DNA of 64,000 bases, from NCBI GenBank assembly GCA_022828595.1, contig JAKGHH010000008.1, positions 29,070,378-29,134,377 on the forward strand, written 5' to 3'. This document shows, one piece after another, positions 1-11,194 of this stretch (positions are counted from its first letter, which is position 1; each line of letters starts with the position of its first letter). The position numbers and the translations under genes were made by a program. The DNA is from Nelumbo lutea. Taxonomy: Eukaryota; Streptophyta; Magnoliopsida; Proteales; Nelumbonaceae. The notes under the pieces are model-generated. The model had not been told where the DNA came from. It did not search any database and saw only the letters and a program-made list of their open reading frames with translations.

Positions 1-636
1 ACTTGAGTTCGGTAAAGCCGTTAATCAGAAGGGCGCCATGCTTGAATGGGTAAGATTCTATTCCTCTGATGGCCCCACTTTTGGCTGATCTTAACTGTCC
101 ATCTAGGAGTGGTAAACTCTGAATTAAAGAAAATCACGAAAATACCATTAAATACCTTTATAATTTGACAAAAACACCCTTAAAAGGATGGCTGGAAAGA
201 GGGATTAATGGTGTAAAATTGGTGGCAGGTGAAGAAAATACAGCAGGAGAAGAGGGTGGAGATGCTGGTGGACAAGGATTTGAGGAGCAACTACGACAGA
301 ATAGAGGTAGGGGAGATGGTTCAAGTGGCGCTTCTCTGCACTCAATACCTTCCGGCCCACCGGCCCAAGATGTCTGAGGTGGTCCGAATGCTGGAAGGCG
401 ATGGGCTGGCCGAGAAATGGGAGGCCTCACAGGCCCATCATCAGAACTCTAATAATAATCAACAAATCAAGGGTTGCTCTCTATCCAACGATAACAACGG
501 AATGGCGTGTATTGAAGCTGCTGCACACTCTATTATCTCAAGACATGATGATGCAAGCATGTTAACGGCCATGATGGACGATGATGATGAGCATTCCTTG
601 GACGTCCATGCCATGGAGCTCTCTGGTCCAAGATGA
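1..636 (+). CDS. NIK: C-terminal exons of a NIK/SERK-type LRR receptor kinase (partial)
   Basis: Plasma-membrane leucine-rich-repeat receptor kinase of the NIK/SERK group (LRR-II); NIKs act in antiviral and immune signalling and SERKs as co-receptors. Two coding exons are visible. Bases 1-49 encode [16 protein letters not shown] and end at a GT donor (50). Bases 229-636 continue in phase with [18 protein letters not shown], then the kinase C-lobe end ([19 protein letters not shown], containing the invariant late-kinase Arg, then [17 protein letters not shown]), a polar tail with the acidic run DDDDEH, and the diagnostic terminal MELSGPR before TGA at 634-636. The NIK-like spacing WVKKIQQEK...DKDL and the tail ending in AMELSGPR favour NIK1-3 over SERK. 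The gene's 5' part (signal peptide, LRRs, transmembrane segment, catalytic core) lies outside the window. No frameshift or stop is present, so this is probably functional. Confidence 0.93.
50..228 (+). other. Phase-0 intron of the NIK-like gene
   Basis: The intron starts GTAAGA at 50 and ends GGCAG at 224-228. Splicing joins the Trp codon at 47-49 to the GTG Val codon at 229-231 without changing frame, and the joined product matches the family continuously (LEW then VKK). Length is 179 bp and it is AT-rich. Confidence 0.9.
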
Positions 637-1460
637 TTAAGGGCTTAAGCGTAGATTAATAGTTACAATTAATTCTTTTCTTTTTCTTTTTTCGGGGTTT
701 TCTTTAATTTTTTGAGAGAAACAAAAATTAGAAGGTTGTTATTTTTTTGGGGGTTTTTTTTTGTGTAAATAGATAGAATTTTAAGTTGTGGTGGGTGGGG
801 TGCGTATTGCGCACTGCGGCATTGTATAGGGGCATGCATAGTGAGTGGAGAATGAGATCAGGTGTGTTTTGCCCCACCCAAGTACAGAGTGTACGAGGGT
901 TGAAGCTCTCAGATCAAGATTGTATTTTGTACGCGAGACAGAGGAGTTGTTGAAAGCAAAACAAGGAAGTGCAAAGGATGATAGGTCTTGTTTTTCAGTT
1001 TGACTGGTTTGACCATTTTTCGTGAGAGGAGAGAGAGAGAGAGATTATGCTTGTGCCGTTGTGCGTTTAGAGAGAGAGAGCGTCAGGTCGTTTTCGAAGG
1101 GTGGATGCCACTCTTGTCACGTGGTTAATACGCTTTTTTTCTGTCACTCGGGGGATTTCTTTCTCTCTCTTTTCTCGGCGGGATAATGAGTTTTACTGTT
1201 TGACGATAATGGCCTTGGGTTTTGTGTGAATTGCCGAGAATGCCTTGGCTTCTTTCCATTCTGAACCCTGTAGTCTGATTATTGAGAGGACAGGAATTTA
1301 CGAGCATTGAGAAGCGAGAAAGGGGTTCGGGGTAGTGGATTTCTTGATACGGTCTCTGGTACTTGTTATGTAATCATTGCGTTTTGTGATTATCTTCTCT
1401 GGAGGGCTGTGATTATGCTTTGTTACGAGGTTATTATTGGAAATTACAGTTCATGGAAGC
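637..1460 (+). other. 3' UTR and downstream flank of the NIK-like gene
   Basis: No coding potential is seen. T-rich runs follow the stop, and the composition stays unique-looking, with no match to the repeats elsewhere in the window. It contains short GA microsatellites at about 1026-1043 and 1069-1080. The end of the transcript cannot be fixed from the sequence; no convincing near-consensus AATAAA decides it. Confidence 0.5.
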
Positions 1461-2747
1461 AAACTGCGTTATAACTCGATGTCTCGATTGAGTATTAGCC
1501 CACTAGCCGAGCCGATGGGGTATCGCCGTATCGGATCAGTGGGACCCGTCACATCACCGCAGACGGGTCCCATCCATGGGATCTCTATCCTGTGGGTTTG
1601 GAATACTTGATCCAACGTTACTTGCGTGGGACCCATTCTTCGTAGATGATGGATGTAATCGTGTAAGGATCTTCGTATCAAAAACGATTAAACGTTTGTG
1701 GTTTGTACAAAGCATCTGTCTGCCGGGATGTGGGCGATGGACCCACTATTTTGATAGCTGAGTTTGTGCTGGGCCCACCCTTCAGTTGCTACGGCGCGTA
1801 GATGTGGTGAAGGGTATCTTTCATCTGAGATGATGGTCGTCCTGGTTCTGACGTCCACTCCAAGCCCGATGCCCAAAGCCAAAGAGAAAAAGATGGGAAT
1901 GGGATACTCCGTGGGATCAGAATTGATTTAGATGAAAGGTAAATAAAAACATAGATGTAAAACGGTGATGGGCTGTGCCAGGCACTGCACGAACCCTGGG
2001 CCCTGGGGTCAGGCAGGGCCAAGGGTTTTCGGCTCACGGGCCATGCGGGCCTGTGACTCGGCTCAAGCACGGCTGGGAACGTCATTAATCATTTTATTAT
2101 AGAATTTTTTAATGTTATTGTATTTTTTTCGATTTTATTTATTTATTTTATATTTTTATTGTATGAATTGATTATTCATATTGAATAAAATTTTGAGATG
2201 ATTTTTTTTCAAATTATTGCAAGAATTGAATGTCACTTTTTTCTTCAACTTTTCACTATTTTTCATTTTTTAAAAATTTTGATCTTTTAGCTCTATTTGG
2301 TTTCTCCCAGTCACCCACACTTTCGGAACTACAGTTGTATTCCCCTGTTGCAAAGATTTCAAGGTTTGGTGAGGAAGTCTTCAGAGAGGCCAACAGTATT
2401 TTTTTTCAATCTCTTTTGTACTAGGGGACGTTTCTTGGCATTGGTTTTTCTTCCCATTTCGTCAAGTTTAACTGTTGAATTCTTTGATATTCCATATTTG
2501 AGAACAGGATGGAACTTAGTTGACGTTTTTTGTATTGTATCCAAAACCTCAAGGAAAGTCCCCTCTCTTCCTTATTGAACAACTCAATAATCCAGGGAAA
2601 CTGGATGATGGGGTAAGGCGGGCTATATCCACCCTTTCTAATTTTGTTTTCCTTTTAAGATTACCATACCTTCAGAGTGAGAATGGTTCAAAGTATTGAT
2701 ACGTTCGATATTGAATACCGAGCACTTTAACCACCAGGGCCATCTTA
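1461..2747. other. Intergenic DNA without recognisable gene
   Basis: The left half (to about 2085) is GC-richer and contains GGGCCC/GGCCCA-type words common in plant intergenic DNA. The right half is T/A-rich. Short open frames occur on both strands but show no family motif. No target duplications or inverted termini were found. Confidence 0.5.
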
Positions 2748-3114
2748 GTGGACGTTCTTTTTTTGAATTTTGAGAGGGGGGAAAGTTGGTCAATGGGATT
2801 TTGATTCTCATTGACCAAGAAATCCATGTTTATTTTTCAGATTTGTGTGGGGACCAGTGAAAGTTTATTTTATAAGATATCACTTATCCGGGTAAAGTGA
2901 TACCCATCTCGTAGGTGAGTAAATTAACTTTTCTATCTAGGAGGAAATTGTCAGTACTTGGATGGGACAAAAATGCCCCTTTTAATAATAAAACTTTTAT
3001 GGCAGAGATGGTCATTGACTTATTTACATGGGAAATAAAAGAACATGGGTAAATGCATTTACCCAGGTGAAACACTTACCTACGTAAGTGGCTTACCGAA
3101 AAGTGAACAAGGCA
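2748..3114 (-). mobile_element. Tourist-like MITE, family A (TTACC-rich), copy 1
   Basis: A 367-bp noncoding unit flanked by TTA at 2745-2747 and 3115-3117, the PIF/Harbinger target duplication. The same sequence in reverse orientation is at 35587-35978, where both flanks are TAA. Shared landmarks are TTGGTCAATGGGATTTTG near one end, a central AAAAATGCCCC, and several TTACCTAGGTAAGTG-like words near the other. Short imperfect termini (GG..CATT) are visible. Partial relatives lie at 10815-11015 and 15395-15520. No transposase is encoded. Confidence 0.75.
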
Positions 3115-3353
3115 TTATAGTACATTAGTTGCATAACACCCATTAGGAAACTATTAGAATCTTGTACAGGTTTTCCTACTTTTTCCTACCTCTTGTTTCA
3201 AACCAAACACAGCTTTAATACTTACACTTACGGTGTGACAATATATGTCAATACTTTGAAACTTACTTTGGATTCATTTATGCAATTAACCCCTTTACAT
3301 ACATGTTAGAATATGGCATTGCTAACTGCCAAGGGTATAGATCTTTTTTATTT

Positions 3354-3609
3354 CCTTATGTTGTTTTTTGTTGCAGTGCAAATTTATTTGTACTAGTATA
3401 AATGTATGGGAGTGCAAATGAAACAAAATGCAAATTTTGATTTAATTTTATTTTAAATTTTACTTTATTCTACTTTAGGTCTTCTTTTACTTTATTTTTA
3501 ATGCAATCAAACAAAGTAAGATAAAATTTGAAACAAAAATAAATTAAAACATGCAATCAAATCATTTGCACTACCATAGTTTTACATTTGCACTGAACCA
3601 AACATAGCC
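3354..3609. mobile_element. MITE, family B (TGCAGTGCAAAT termini)
   Basis: Left and right ends are imperfect inverted copies: the left reads TTGTTGCAGTGCAAAT and the right, reversed, reads TTTGGTTCAGTGCAAAT. A second matching stretch follows inward (TAAATGTATGGGAGTGCAAAT against its complement near 3560). The right end abuts TAA at 3610-3612; the left flank is less clear. AT-rich interior, no coding. Probably a nonautonomous PIF/Harbinger or hAT derivative. Confidence 0.6.
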
Positions 3610-3612
3610 TAA

Positions 3613-3793
3613 GGCTTAATTTGGAAAAAGTACAAATATAAATATGCAGTGCAAATACATACAAAATAATATAGAATACAGGGTTTTACACTCTACATAT
3701 TTGTATTTGTACTACTTCCAGACTGAGTCTTTGGAAAGAGTATATTTATATTCTACATATATATTTATATTTGTACTCCTTCAAAACTGAGCA
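3613..3793. mobile_element. MITE, family C, copy 1
   Basis: Begins GGCTTAATTTGGAAAAAG after TAA and ends with CTCCTTCAAAACTGAGC, whose reverse complement matches the start. The interior carries TACAAATATAAAT and its inverse. A shorter copy with better termini is at 5705-5826. It sits directly beside family B, sharing the TAA between them. Confidence 0.6.
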
Positions 3794-4552
3794 TTATTTC
3801 CCTTATAAATGCATAATATACCATACCTCTGGCATATTGAGCCTGTTCAAGTGGGTCCTCCCATCTGTGACACCAGATGGGTCTGACACTGTTTTAGATG
3901 ATGAGTTCTGTACAATTCATTTTGTAAGGGGTACAGAGCCATTTTCTATTTGAAATAGATAACACATGAGAGGTTATACAAGAACATTGCCCCTAAAAAA
4001 ATGTGGATAGGAAATTGGGTAGCACTGGTGGGTCAGCGACTAAAAAGGCGAAAAACATTAAACCAAGGAGCAGGATTGTTTAGCCGTGCCAAGGCATTCG
4101 GGCTGACTGGCTGGTCAAGTTGGTACTTTGCGCAGGAAATGAGTAGGACAGACAGACTCATAGCCTGGAGAAAAAGGGATGAAACTGGTAGGGACGTCCA
4201 CTTGCGAGGAAGTCTGGTTTGAGGCTCCGAGGGGAAATGTGATCATGCGGTGGGTTTGTAGGGTTCAGGAAAGATGATGTTGCGCTAAACTGTCTCGATC
4301 GGATACCATTCTGCTTCTCCCAAATTCTGCGTGTCCCCATCTTTGTCCATGGCTGGTGGGCTTCCTCTGATTTCTGCTACCTTAGCTTTACTACTTATGC
4401 TTTTATCAGAGTAATTATTGTTCTTGTTGTTGCTGTGGGGCTGATTTTTTCAATGAGCTTGCCTAGATGATGAACTAATCTTTGACATGGCGACTTGTTT
4501 TGGGGCCCCAAATGGATTCCTGAGTTTCTTTTCCCACTCATTCAGAAATCAG
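3794..4552. other. Intergenic DNA, nothing recognised
   Basis: Mixed-composition DNA with short open frames on both strands but no conserved motif, splice-linked exon series or repeat seen elsewhere in the window. Confidence 0.5.
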
Positions 4553-4680
4553 AATAGGCCCATCCCCCAAACCTATAACTATAACCCCTCCACTCTGGTG
4601 CAGGTGGGATTCAATCCCAAGTCTCCGTTACAACCAGCAGGAGACCTTACCAACCAACTAATCGGCGCCTGCACCTTACT
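4553..4680 (-). mobile_element. tRNA-derived SINE fragment, copy 1
   Basis: Read on the minus strand, the unit has an A-box-like AGTTGGTTGGTAAGG at about 4650-4665 and a B-box-like GGGATTGAATCCC at 4605-4617, spaced as in an internal Pol III promoter. CACCTGCACC and a GGGGGATGGGCC motif follow. The same order occurs on the minus strand at 54895-55083, and a 5'-truncated version on the plus strand at 9717-9845. No anticodon stem can be folded, so it is not a functional tRNA gene. Confidence 0.65.
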
Positions 4681-5704
4681 ATGTAGGAGTGTAACTTGGG
4701 TGTATTCGAATTGTTGGTTTATTGAGTTTTCAATGGACCTGGACATGGATCGAGTGCCCGGGCCTGATTTCGTGTAAATTCTTTAAATTGGATATCTAAC
4801 CTGCTCTCATATACAGGGAAGCAAATGATATTCATTTGTCTGAATTTGAATTTGAATTCGAATTTAATTTTTAAGTTATATAATTTAGATTGTATCTCTT
4901 GTTAAAATTGACTTGAATGATGTCTTTTCTCAAAGAGTCATAAGTCCAAGTTTTATACAAGTTGTTTTCAATCTATTGAACTACAATGTTAGACTTACTG
5001 CTAATTTAATACATTGATAACAATATAATATTATTCAATATATGATTACAATCCAAATTTGATTCCACTCCGAATACTAACAAATCAAATTTGGATCATA
5101 CAAAGGCAATTCGATCCGATCGGTTTGGACTTTTAGTAATGTTGAAGACAAAGTTGGGATGGGCATGGTCAGGCCAAATCAGATTTTAGGATTTTGGTGT
5201 TAAAGAGTGAGGACAACATAATGGCGACGGTTAACTGGTTGAAAGTGCAATAAGCTCAAAGACAGTGAGACCCACAAAACTCTCTTTTGGCACGTCTGTC
5301 TGGTCTCTACTGAATCACTTATCAATGTATGTTATCTATTGGGATTGGCTTGGTCTTGGACTTAGGACACACGACGCCTAGCCGTGGGCCCTTGGCCTTC
5401 ATAATTCACAAGGCATCATATTGAACTTGGGGCCCATTTAATGGTGGATCGTGATCATCTAAATCTAGGACAGATTTCCTGTCATGGGGCTCCAGACTGG
5501 TTATGAGCCCTGTTTCTCCGGCCAGGCCCACCCAACATTTCAAATCAAAATTCATAAGTAGCCCCAGAGCCCAGCTGAAATCCGTGGATAATCTCTGATT
5601 GGGCCGGGAGGTTCTGGTTGGACCCATCCCATATAACCCCAGACAAGGTGTGCTTTGAATTACTATATATGTGGAACTAAAGTCAAATGGTTTCATGTCA
5701 TTAA
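4681..5704. other. Intergenic DNA, nothing recognised
   Basis: AT-rich to 5100, then mixed. A minus-strand open frame of about 116 codons (5406-5756) overlaps the following MITE and has no recognisable motif. Palindromic word GAATTTGAATTTGAATTCGAATTT-type alternation occurs near 4845-4868, a simple-sequence effect. Confidence 0.45.
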
Positions 5705-5826
5705 GGTTCAGTTTGGAAAGAGTATAAATACAAATATATATATAGTATAAATACATACAAAATAATACAAAATGTAAGATTATGCACTCTACATGTTTAC
5801 ATTTATATTCCTTCCAAACCGAGCTT
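5705..5826. mobile_element. MITE, family C, copy 2
   Basis: A 122-bp unit flanked by TAA at 5702-5704 and 5827-5829. Its start GGTTCAGTTTGGAAAGAG and the reverse complement of its end (GCTCGGTTTGGAAGGAA) are imperfect terminal inverted repeats. The interior is TATAAATACAAATA-rich. It is homologous to 3613-3793. The TAA duplication points to PIF/Harbinger mobilisation. Confidence 0.7.
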
Positions 5827-6540
5827 TAAGTAGATAGACAGGCTGATAGCTGAAATCCAGATTGTCTACATTTGATGGGACTCACCGTTCAAGCATAGAT
5901 AGCTTAAATTGAAATCTTCTAAGTGAACTCGGTTGCATGATGTCAATTCACTTGTGTCGAGTTGGTTGTAAGCTTTCCTCGTATGAAGAAGTTTGGCTTC
6001 GATTAGGGCAAAGCCCTCTTTACAGTCTTGAGAATATCTCCTTATTTATGCTTTATTTTATAGGGAGATATTAGCAATGCAAAATTGTAAAAAGCTGTTA
6101 GAATGATGTTAGCATGAACTTGTTCTGACAGAAGCCTATCTCTATACCGAGTTGACATGGTTATATGATTTTTTATTTTATTTTATGAAAAATCCCATAA
6201 GCAATTTCATTCAACTTTGCTTAGAAACAGACGGGTTGTCCCTTACAAAAATAGGTAAAAAAAAAACGGGTAATATAGTTCATGTACATGTGTGAGTAAG
6301 AGAAAGTTTTACGAGCTACGGCATGAGTCGGTTAATACAGTAAACAGCCATGGTGGATCAAAATGATCATCCAAAAAATATGAATAATATTCTAGTGTCG
6401 CCTTCAATAATCGAAGAGGAAAGATATAATCCTTCGGCAAACAGTAGACCATGAAGAAAAGATCTGGATTCAGATTCATTAGGAGCTACGTTCCATAGTA
6501 GATAGGAATCCCCTTATTAAAAATTAAAGGGGGAACAATG
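5827..6540. other. Intergenic DNA, nothing recognised
   Basis: No repeat shared with the rest of the window, no conserved coding motif and no terminal repeats were found. Confidence 0.4.
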
Positions 6541-7127
6541 GTTCAGCCCAGGGTCAGAATTTTTAAAGTACGGTTATTGGGGAGGATGTCAGTTCGGAAT
6601 TGATACCAATTCATGGATGAGTATTGATGTATAAAGTGGAGGTATTTGACCTTTTGAATGTTTTTAGTTATGTAATGAAAATAAAAAATCTGTATTAGAC
6701 CTATCCGTACTTCTCCATAAATAAAATAACCACAATCGTCTCTACCAATCAGTCCCACTGCAGTGGTAGGAGAGGACACTGCTGCATCCACATTAATTTT
6801 AACCACACCAAATGGCGGTTGACACCATAGGCTGTTAGGTGGATCAAGAGAAGGTGTAGGCTGATCTGAAAAGGCACTTCCGGAGGCGGAGAGAAAATTA
6901 ATGGTGGTATTTGCCTTGTAGATAATAATAATAGGATTGAAAGGAATTTCCTCTCAAACAATATTTTGTTTCTAGCCCGCCAAATATACTTCACGTGCTT
7001 CCTTTTAAAAATAACCCATTTATTTCATCAGCCAATGTTTTTTCACATTGTCACCAAAAAGAAATAGGTGGGAATTAATCAATAGTGAGATGTTTTGAGG
7101 TCTAAAATTAGAGAACGGATTAGTTGG
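6541..7127 (-). pseudogene. LINE ORF2 3' remnant (RNase H-like domain)
   Basis: On the minus strand, frame segments read ...KYIWRARNKILFER... (about 6980-6950) and, in another frame, PPFGVVKINVDAAVSS followed by GLIGRDDCGYF (about 6840-6700). This is the junction of the zinc-binding/linker region with the RNase H-like (RVT_3) domain found at the end of plant LINE-1 ORF2 and related nuclear polymerases. The first catalytic Asp (NVDAAV) is present. Frames are broken by stops and at least one frameshift, and the domain is truncated. A second remnant with the same upstream segment is at 37140-37405. Not functional. Confidence 0.6.
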
Positions 7128-7268
7128 AGACAAAATCATACACACCCGGCAGAACTACCTATCCGCCAGTATTGAGTAGAGTTAGGTCCCAGATGGAGCC
7201 GACAATGAATACTGATGTGTTCAACTGTGATAGATAATTCAGCCGGATGTGTATGATTTTGTCTCCAG
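7128..7268. repeat. Inverted repeat beside LINE remnant
   Basis: Left arm TGGAGACAAAATCATACAC, continuing through GGCAGAACTACCTATC, pairs with the reverse complement of the right arm ending TGTATGATTTTGTCTCCA at 7267. Arms are about 36 bp with a few mismatches and ~70 bp of spacer. One arm also occurs in the second LINE remnant (about 37318-37360), and a diverged arm is at 54571-54612. Confidence 0.6.
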
Positions 7269-7916
7269 CTCATCCAGACTGCTAAAATTAATAGAAGATT
7301 TGGACCAAGCAGATTTTACTCTTGAGCACAACACAAAAAGATGGATCGGAGACCATGGCAATATGACAAACTAGGCAAATATCACTAATAGCCTTAGAAA
7401 ATCTATTCAAACAATCCTAAGTATGGAGTAACATTTTTTTGACGTATGGGAGTAATTGTTTAACACATCTCTAAATGAACAATTTAATTAATGGAAGGGG
7501 TGAAATTCGTCAAAGACAAAGTTTTTTTCATATCAAATCAGTAGAGATATAGCTACTAAACCAGTAGACGGTTTTCATATCAAATCGTCAAAAACAAAAT
7601 CTATAACTCGTCTCAGAGAGGGAATCAATAAAGCATGGTCTTCAATAAGAACACCAACATGCACTCTCACTCACAGAGAATAGAGAAATAGAGAAAGAGA
7701 TATTGGGGGAGAGTCGGAGAGGCCGTCATTCGAAGGACGACCGACGCTGGAGGAAAGCAAGTAGAACTACGGCGCCGGCTATTGAATTGGCCACATGGGA
7801 TTGGGGTCTGGCTGTCTAGGTAATACGAAGACTAAGAGAGACTAAGAGAGTGAGAAATAGAGAAGGTATTAGGTTTAGGTTTTGAAGAGGCAAATAGAGA
7901 AAGGTTAAAAGGTTTC
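7269..7916. other. Intergenic DNA, nothing recognised
   Basis: Purine-rich patches (GAGAAATAGAGAAAGAGA and similar) but no coding or repeat family identified. Confidence 0.4.
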
Positions 7917-8538
7917 TGATGGTGCATGATCGATGCTCCTAGCTGGAGGGCAGCTCAAATGTTGGTTACTTGGCTAGCTGGTCGAATTGCAAGAACAGAG
8001 AGCTCGGAGAACTCGGGGTAGATAACCCAGCGTGGTCACTCCGATGCTTAAGTTAGTAGCTGATGAGTGTGAGTTGAAAGCTTGATAATAAATATGCTAG
8101 TGAGCTATAAATTGTGCGTACTTGGGTTACTAGAGTTGGTTCCCTCATATAGATGAGCTGTCATGGGTCTCACGAAACATCATTGAGATCCTCGGCCCGC
8201 GTTGTTAGGAGTTCGTTTTGCACCGAGAGGTGGATAATGTGCTATTCGATAAGGCTTATTGAGTCTGTCTGATCTGGACGGGATAAGGCCTACAGTCGTG
8301 TGGGGTGGTCTCGAAGAGCTTAGAGATAGTTGGCATGTTTCTAGAAGTTCACTACATGTCACCTCAGTAAGTTAGTCCATCCCGAGCTACTCGAACCTCG
8401 GTCTTTGGCCAAGGCAACTGGGGCACCCGAAGTGATTTGACATGCTGAGGTGGCAATAAATGTTGTGTCACTATGCAGTCATTAGGTCGCATCAATGTGT
8501 TCACTATTTAGTAGGTTGGGCCAAATCACTCCTCATCA
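7917..8538 (-). mobile_element. Solo LTR related to the Tat/Retand-like element
   Basis: Starts TGATGGTGC and ends CCTCATCA, a TG...CA terminus. Internal landmarks match the LTRs at 37945-38792 and 46113-46942: CTCCTAGCTGG near the start, CTCCGATGCTTAAGTTAG, and GGGCCAAATCACTCCTCATCA at the end (GGGTCAAATCACCCTTCATCA there). No internal retroelement domains are attached, so it is a solo or orphan LTR. Flanking 5-mers (GTTTC left, ATTTA right) match only weakly, so the duplication is decayed or was lost by recombination. It is shorter than the paired LTRs (622 against 830-848 bp). Confidence 0.65.
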
Positions 8539-8559
8539 ATTTAGATTTTCTAAGAACAG

Positions 8560-8807
8560 AGAAACTAATGAACTTTTTTATTCGATTCTAAAAATATAAT
8601 ATATAATAATATATATAATATGATATATTACTGTATATATATCGGTCAGTCCAGTTAACCACCGTTTTTTTTAAATGGTTAACCAAAATCAAACCGAAAC
8701 TATAATTTTTAAGAAAATCAAACCAAAACCGAGCTGATCGATTTGGTTAACCGATTTTTTGGTTTGGTCTCAGTCAGTTTGGTTTTTTTTGCTTACCCCT
8801 AACCCAT
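8560..8807. repeat. GGTTAACC-rich hAT-type repeat fragment
   Basis: Contains GGTTAACCAAAATCAAACCG and related words and ends TTGCTTACCCCTAAC, like the unit at about 21780-22015 (ending TTGCTCACCCCTAC) and at 51290-51472. The end is the inverse of the TAGGGGTGAGCA terminus common in plant hAT MITEs. The left terminus is not defined. Confidence 0.5.
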
Positions 8808-9036
8808 GGGCCATGGGTCACTAAAAAAATCCACTCCCCACCCATTGCCAACAAACCACATCAGACCATGAAAAAAGTATCATGTGTTCTAGTCATTACT
8901 AGCTCTATCACTAATCCCATTAACCTACCAAATTAGGTCAAGCATACAATACCTTGGCCCAGGTGGAATAAAGTTTGGCTATTTAGGAATAATAATTTGT
9001 GGAAGGTGACATCTAACCTATTGATAAATTCTATAC

Positions 9037-9708
9037 TAAGGGTGAGCAAATGGGTAGGTTCTACTTGGAACCGGCTTCGAACTGACCTAACCAATTTGTT
9101 ATAAGGTAGGGTCTGGTTCCAAATTCTTGGAACCGACCACCACTCAGGCTGGTTCTAAGGTCTAGGGGTTTACCCTACCCGAACCGATCTTGGTTGGCCT
9201 TGGTGGAACTTCATTTGGAATTGAATTTGCCTTGAAATAAACCCCAAAATACTTTTAGGAATGTGAATATTTAACCCAAGCAAGCATGGTTGCAAGGTTA
9301 TGGTCTTACTCAAACATTTGGTCACTTAAGTTATTTGATAATTTGTTTTCATTTTATTATTTGATGTGTAAAATAAGTAATGTAAAATGTAATATTTACA
9401 AAATTTAAATTTAAATTATAAGTTTTGAACCATATAACGATAATCTACATATTAATTAAGTTACTCAATTTAATGAATAAAGATAATATAAGTTTAAATT
9501 ATATATTATATTATTGAATATCAAGTTTTGAAGGGGGAGTAAAGAAAAACAGGTTCCATGGGTAAGCCCTGGAACCAACCCCAGAACAAACCCTAGAACT
9601 AACCTTTACAAAGTAGGTTCCATTTCCAAAAACCTGGAGCCAACCCCTACAGGGTAGATTCCAAGTTTTGCCATGGAACTGAACCGAACCAACTTATGCT
9701 CGTCCCTA
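9037..9708. mobile_element. hAT-like MITE with 8-bp target duplication
   Basis: Begins TAAGGGTGAGCA and ends TGCTCGTCCCTA, so the ends are inverted copies of the hAT-type TAGGGGTGAGCA terminus. Flanking octamers TTCTATAC (left) and ATCTTTAC (right) agree at six of eight positions, consistent with an aged 8-bp duplication. The interior is repetitive in GGTTCCAA and CTACCC words near both ends, with an AT-rich centre. No coding. Confidence 0.7.
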
Positions 9709-9716
9709 ATCTTTAC

Positions 9717-9845
9717 TAACTGGTTGTAGTGGAGACCTGAGATTGAGTCCCACCTTCACCTAGGTTGGGGGGCAGGCCTAGGGATTTGGGCAAGACACTT
9801 CTACCCCTATTGTGTAGCCCATTACAAAAAATGAGCTAGACTAAA
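9717..9845 (+). mobile_element. tRNA-derived SINE fragment, copy 2 (5'-truncated)
   Basis: ACTGGTTGTAGTGGAGACCT, then B-box-like GAGATTGAGTCCC and CACCTTCACC, match the minus-strand SINE at 4553-4680 base for base in most positions. The A box is missing, so the copy is truncated at its 5' end next to the hAT-like element. Confidence 0.6.
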
Positions 9846-10814
9846 GATGAATACTTCCATTGTCATTGAACCAGTGCAACTAGGCATGATGCAGGCCTAA
9901 GTTGGGCTTTAAATATGTATGGGCTGAGATAGGCTTGGTTTGGTCTTTGAGTATTAGGTCCATGCCTGGCTCTAAAATAACTCCTAGGCATGACGCAAGC
10001 CCAAGTTGGGCCTGAACAGAAAACGTAGGCCCAAGCTTGGAATTTCCAAACTGGGTTGGCCTAAAATGATCATCCACAGTTATATCTCAGGTGTACAAAA
10101 TATGACTATAAAATATAATTAACTTGATGGGCCCTTACTATCTCAAAGCTCTTATGCCATTGATTGGTGATTTCTTAGTGAGAAATGTCAACAAAAGTTG
10201 AAAAACCAAAATGCTAATTGCTGAGTTCATATCAGCTACCAACCAATACACTGTATGTCCCAACCCGTACATTGGGAATATCTCCTCATGAATGATAATG
10301 GGGATGTTCCTGATGTGAGGTAGCAGATCCCTACCCCTAATTGCTAGTCTCATGTGGGCCATGAGATACTCATTATTCACTAGATGACTTAGGGTTTCAA
10401 GACCCAATTCATACATGTTGAAATAGGATGTTTGTTGTAGATTTAGTTTTGGGATGGATCAATAGAGCGTGTGAATCAATGGAGTGAGTTACTTCCTTTT
10501 CATAGGCTTTTGTCTAACGTCTTTAGGCATAAGGTAGTTGTGATCACAAGTCCATTACTTTATAAACCATTAGATCCTCATCTAAACTTCATATAGCTTG
10601 AAGTAATTTGAAGCAATTTGGATGGAGACAAGGTTCAAGGAAAAGGTGCATTAGCAATGGAATCTGAGTTTTAGATCTTTTCTCAAAAAGTGTGTTATTA
10701 CAAAATGGGGTCATTTGAAAGTGGTTAATCTTAGATTTGAAATAGACAAGATAATAAACCAACTTAAAGCCATGCAACTGAACTTTTACACTGAAGCCCC
10801 ATTGGTTTACCACT
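9846..10814. other. Intergenic DNA, nothing recognised
   Basis: Contains GGCCTAAG/GGGCCT-type words near 9890-10040, then unique-looking DNA. Minus-strand open frames (92 codons at 10138-10416 and 74 codons at 10589-10813) show no family motif, and I do not call them genes. Confidence 0.4.
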
Positions 10815-11015
10815 ACGTTGGGATGGGAAAGTTGGTTAATGGGACCATGTTCTTTTGCAAATACGTGTGGGGCCCATGAAAAATAAAGATTCCCTTGGGT
10901 AAGTTAAAGTTATTTACCTGGGAAAATCTTACCAACCTCGTTCATAAGTTTATTTTCCCATCGTGGGAGATTTTGTTCAGTCGAAAATACCCTTATGTTA
11001 ACAAGCTTTTAGGGC
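10815..11015. mobile_element. MITE family A, partial diverged copy
   Basis: Carries GGGAAAGTTGGTTAATGGGA, ACCATGTTCTTTT, GTGTGGGGCCCATGAAAA and TTATTTACCTGGGAAAATCTTACC in the order seen in 2748-3114. Both termini are degraded. Confidence 0.55.
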
Positions 11016-11194
11016 AGATATTAGCTTCTTCCCCAGACCTCCTGTTCAGGAAAAGCATCCACCGCTAGAGAACTCCATACCTCTGTGATTTGTGGAAGAG
11101 TCTTCTACTGAGTCCATCGATTAGTTTTCTTATTCTCTTTATTCTTTTTCTTGCAAAGAACTGTAAGCTAGGATCACACCTTTATTCAGAGAAA

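Noticed and set aside
5406..5756. 116-codon minus-strand open frame
   Set aside because: Its N-terminus is translated MITE sequence (YLYYIYICIY from TATATA words); the rest has no motif.
10138..10416. 92-codon minus-strand open frame as a gene
   Set aside because: No family resemblance, no promoter or neighbouring exons, and length is within chance for AT-rich DNA.
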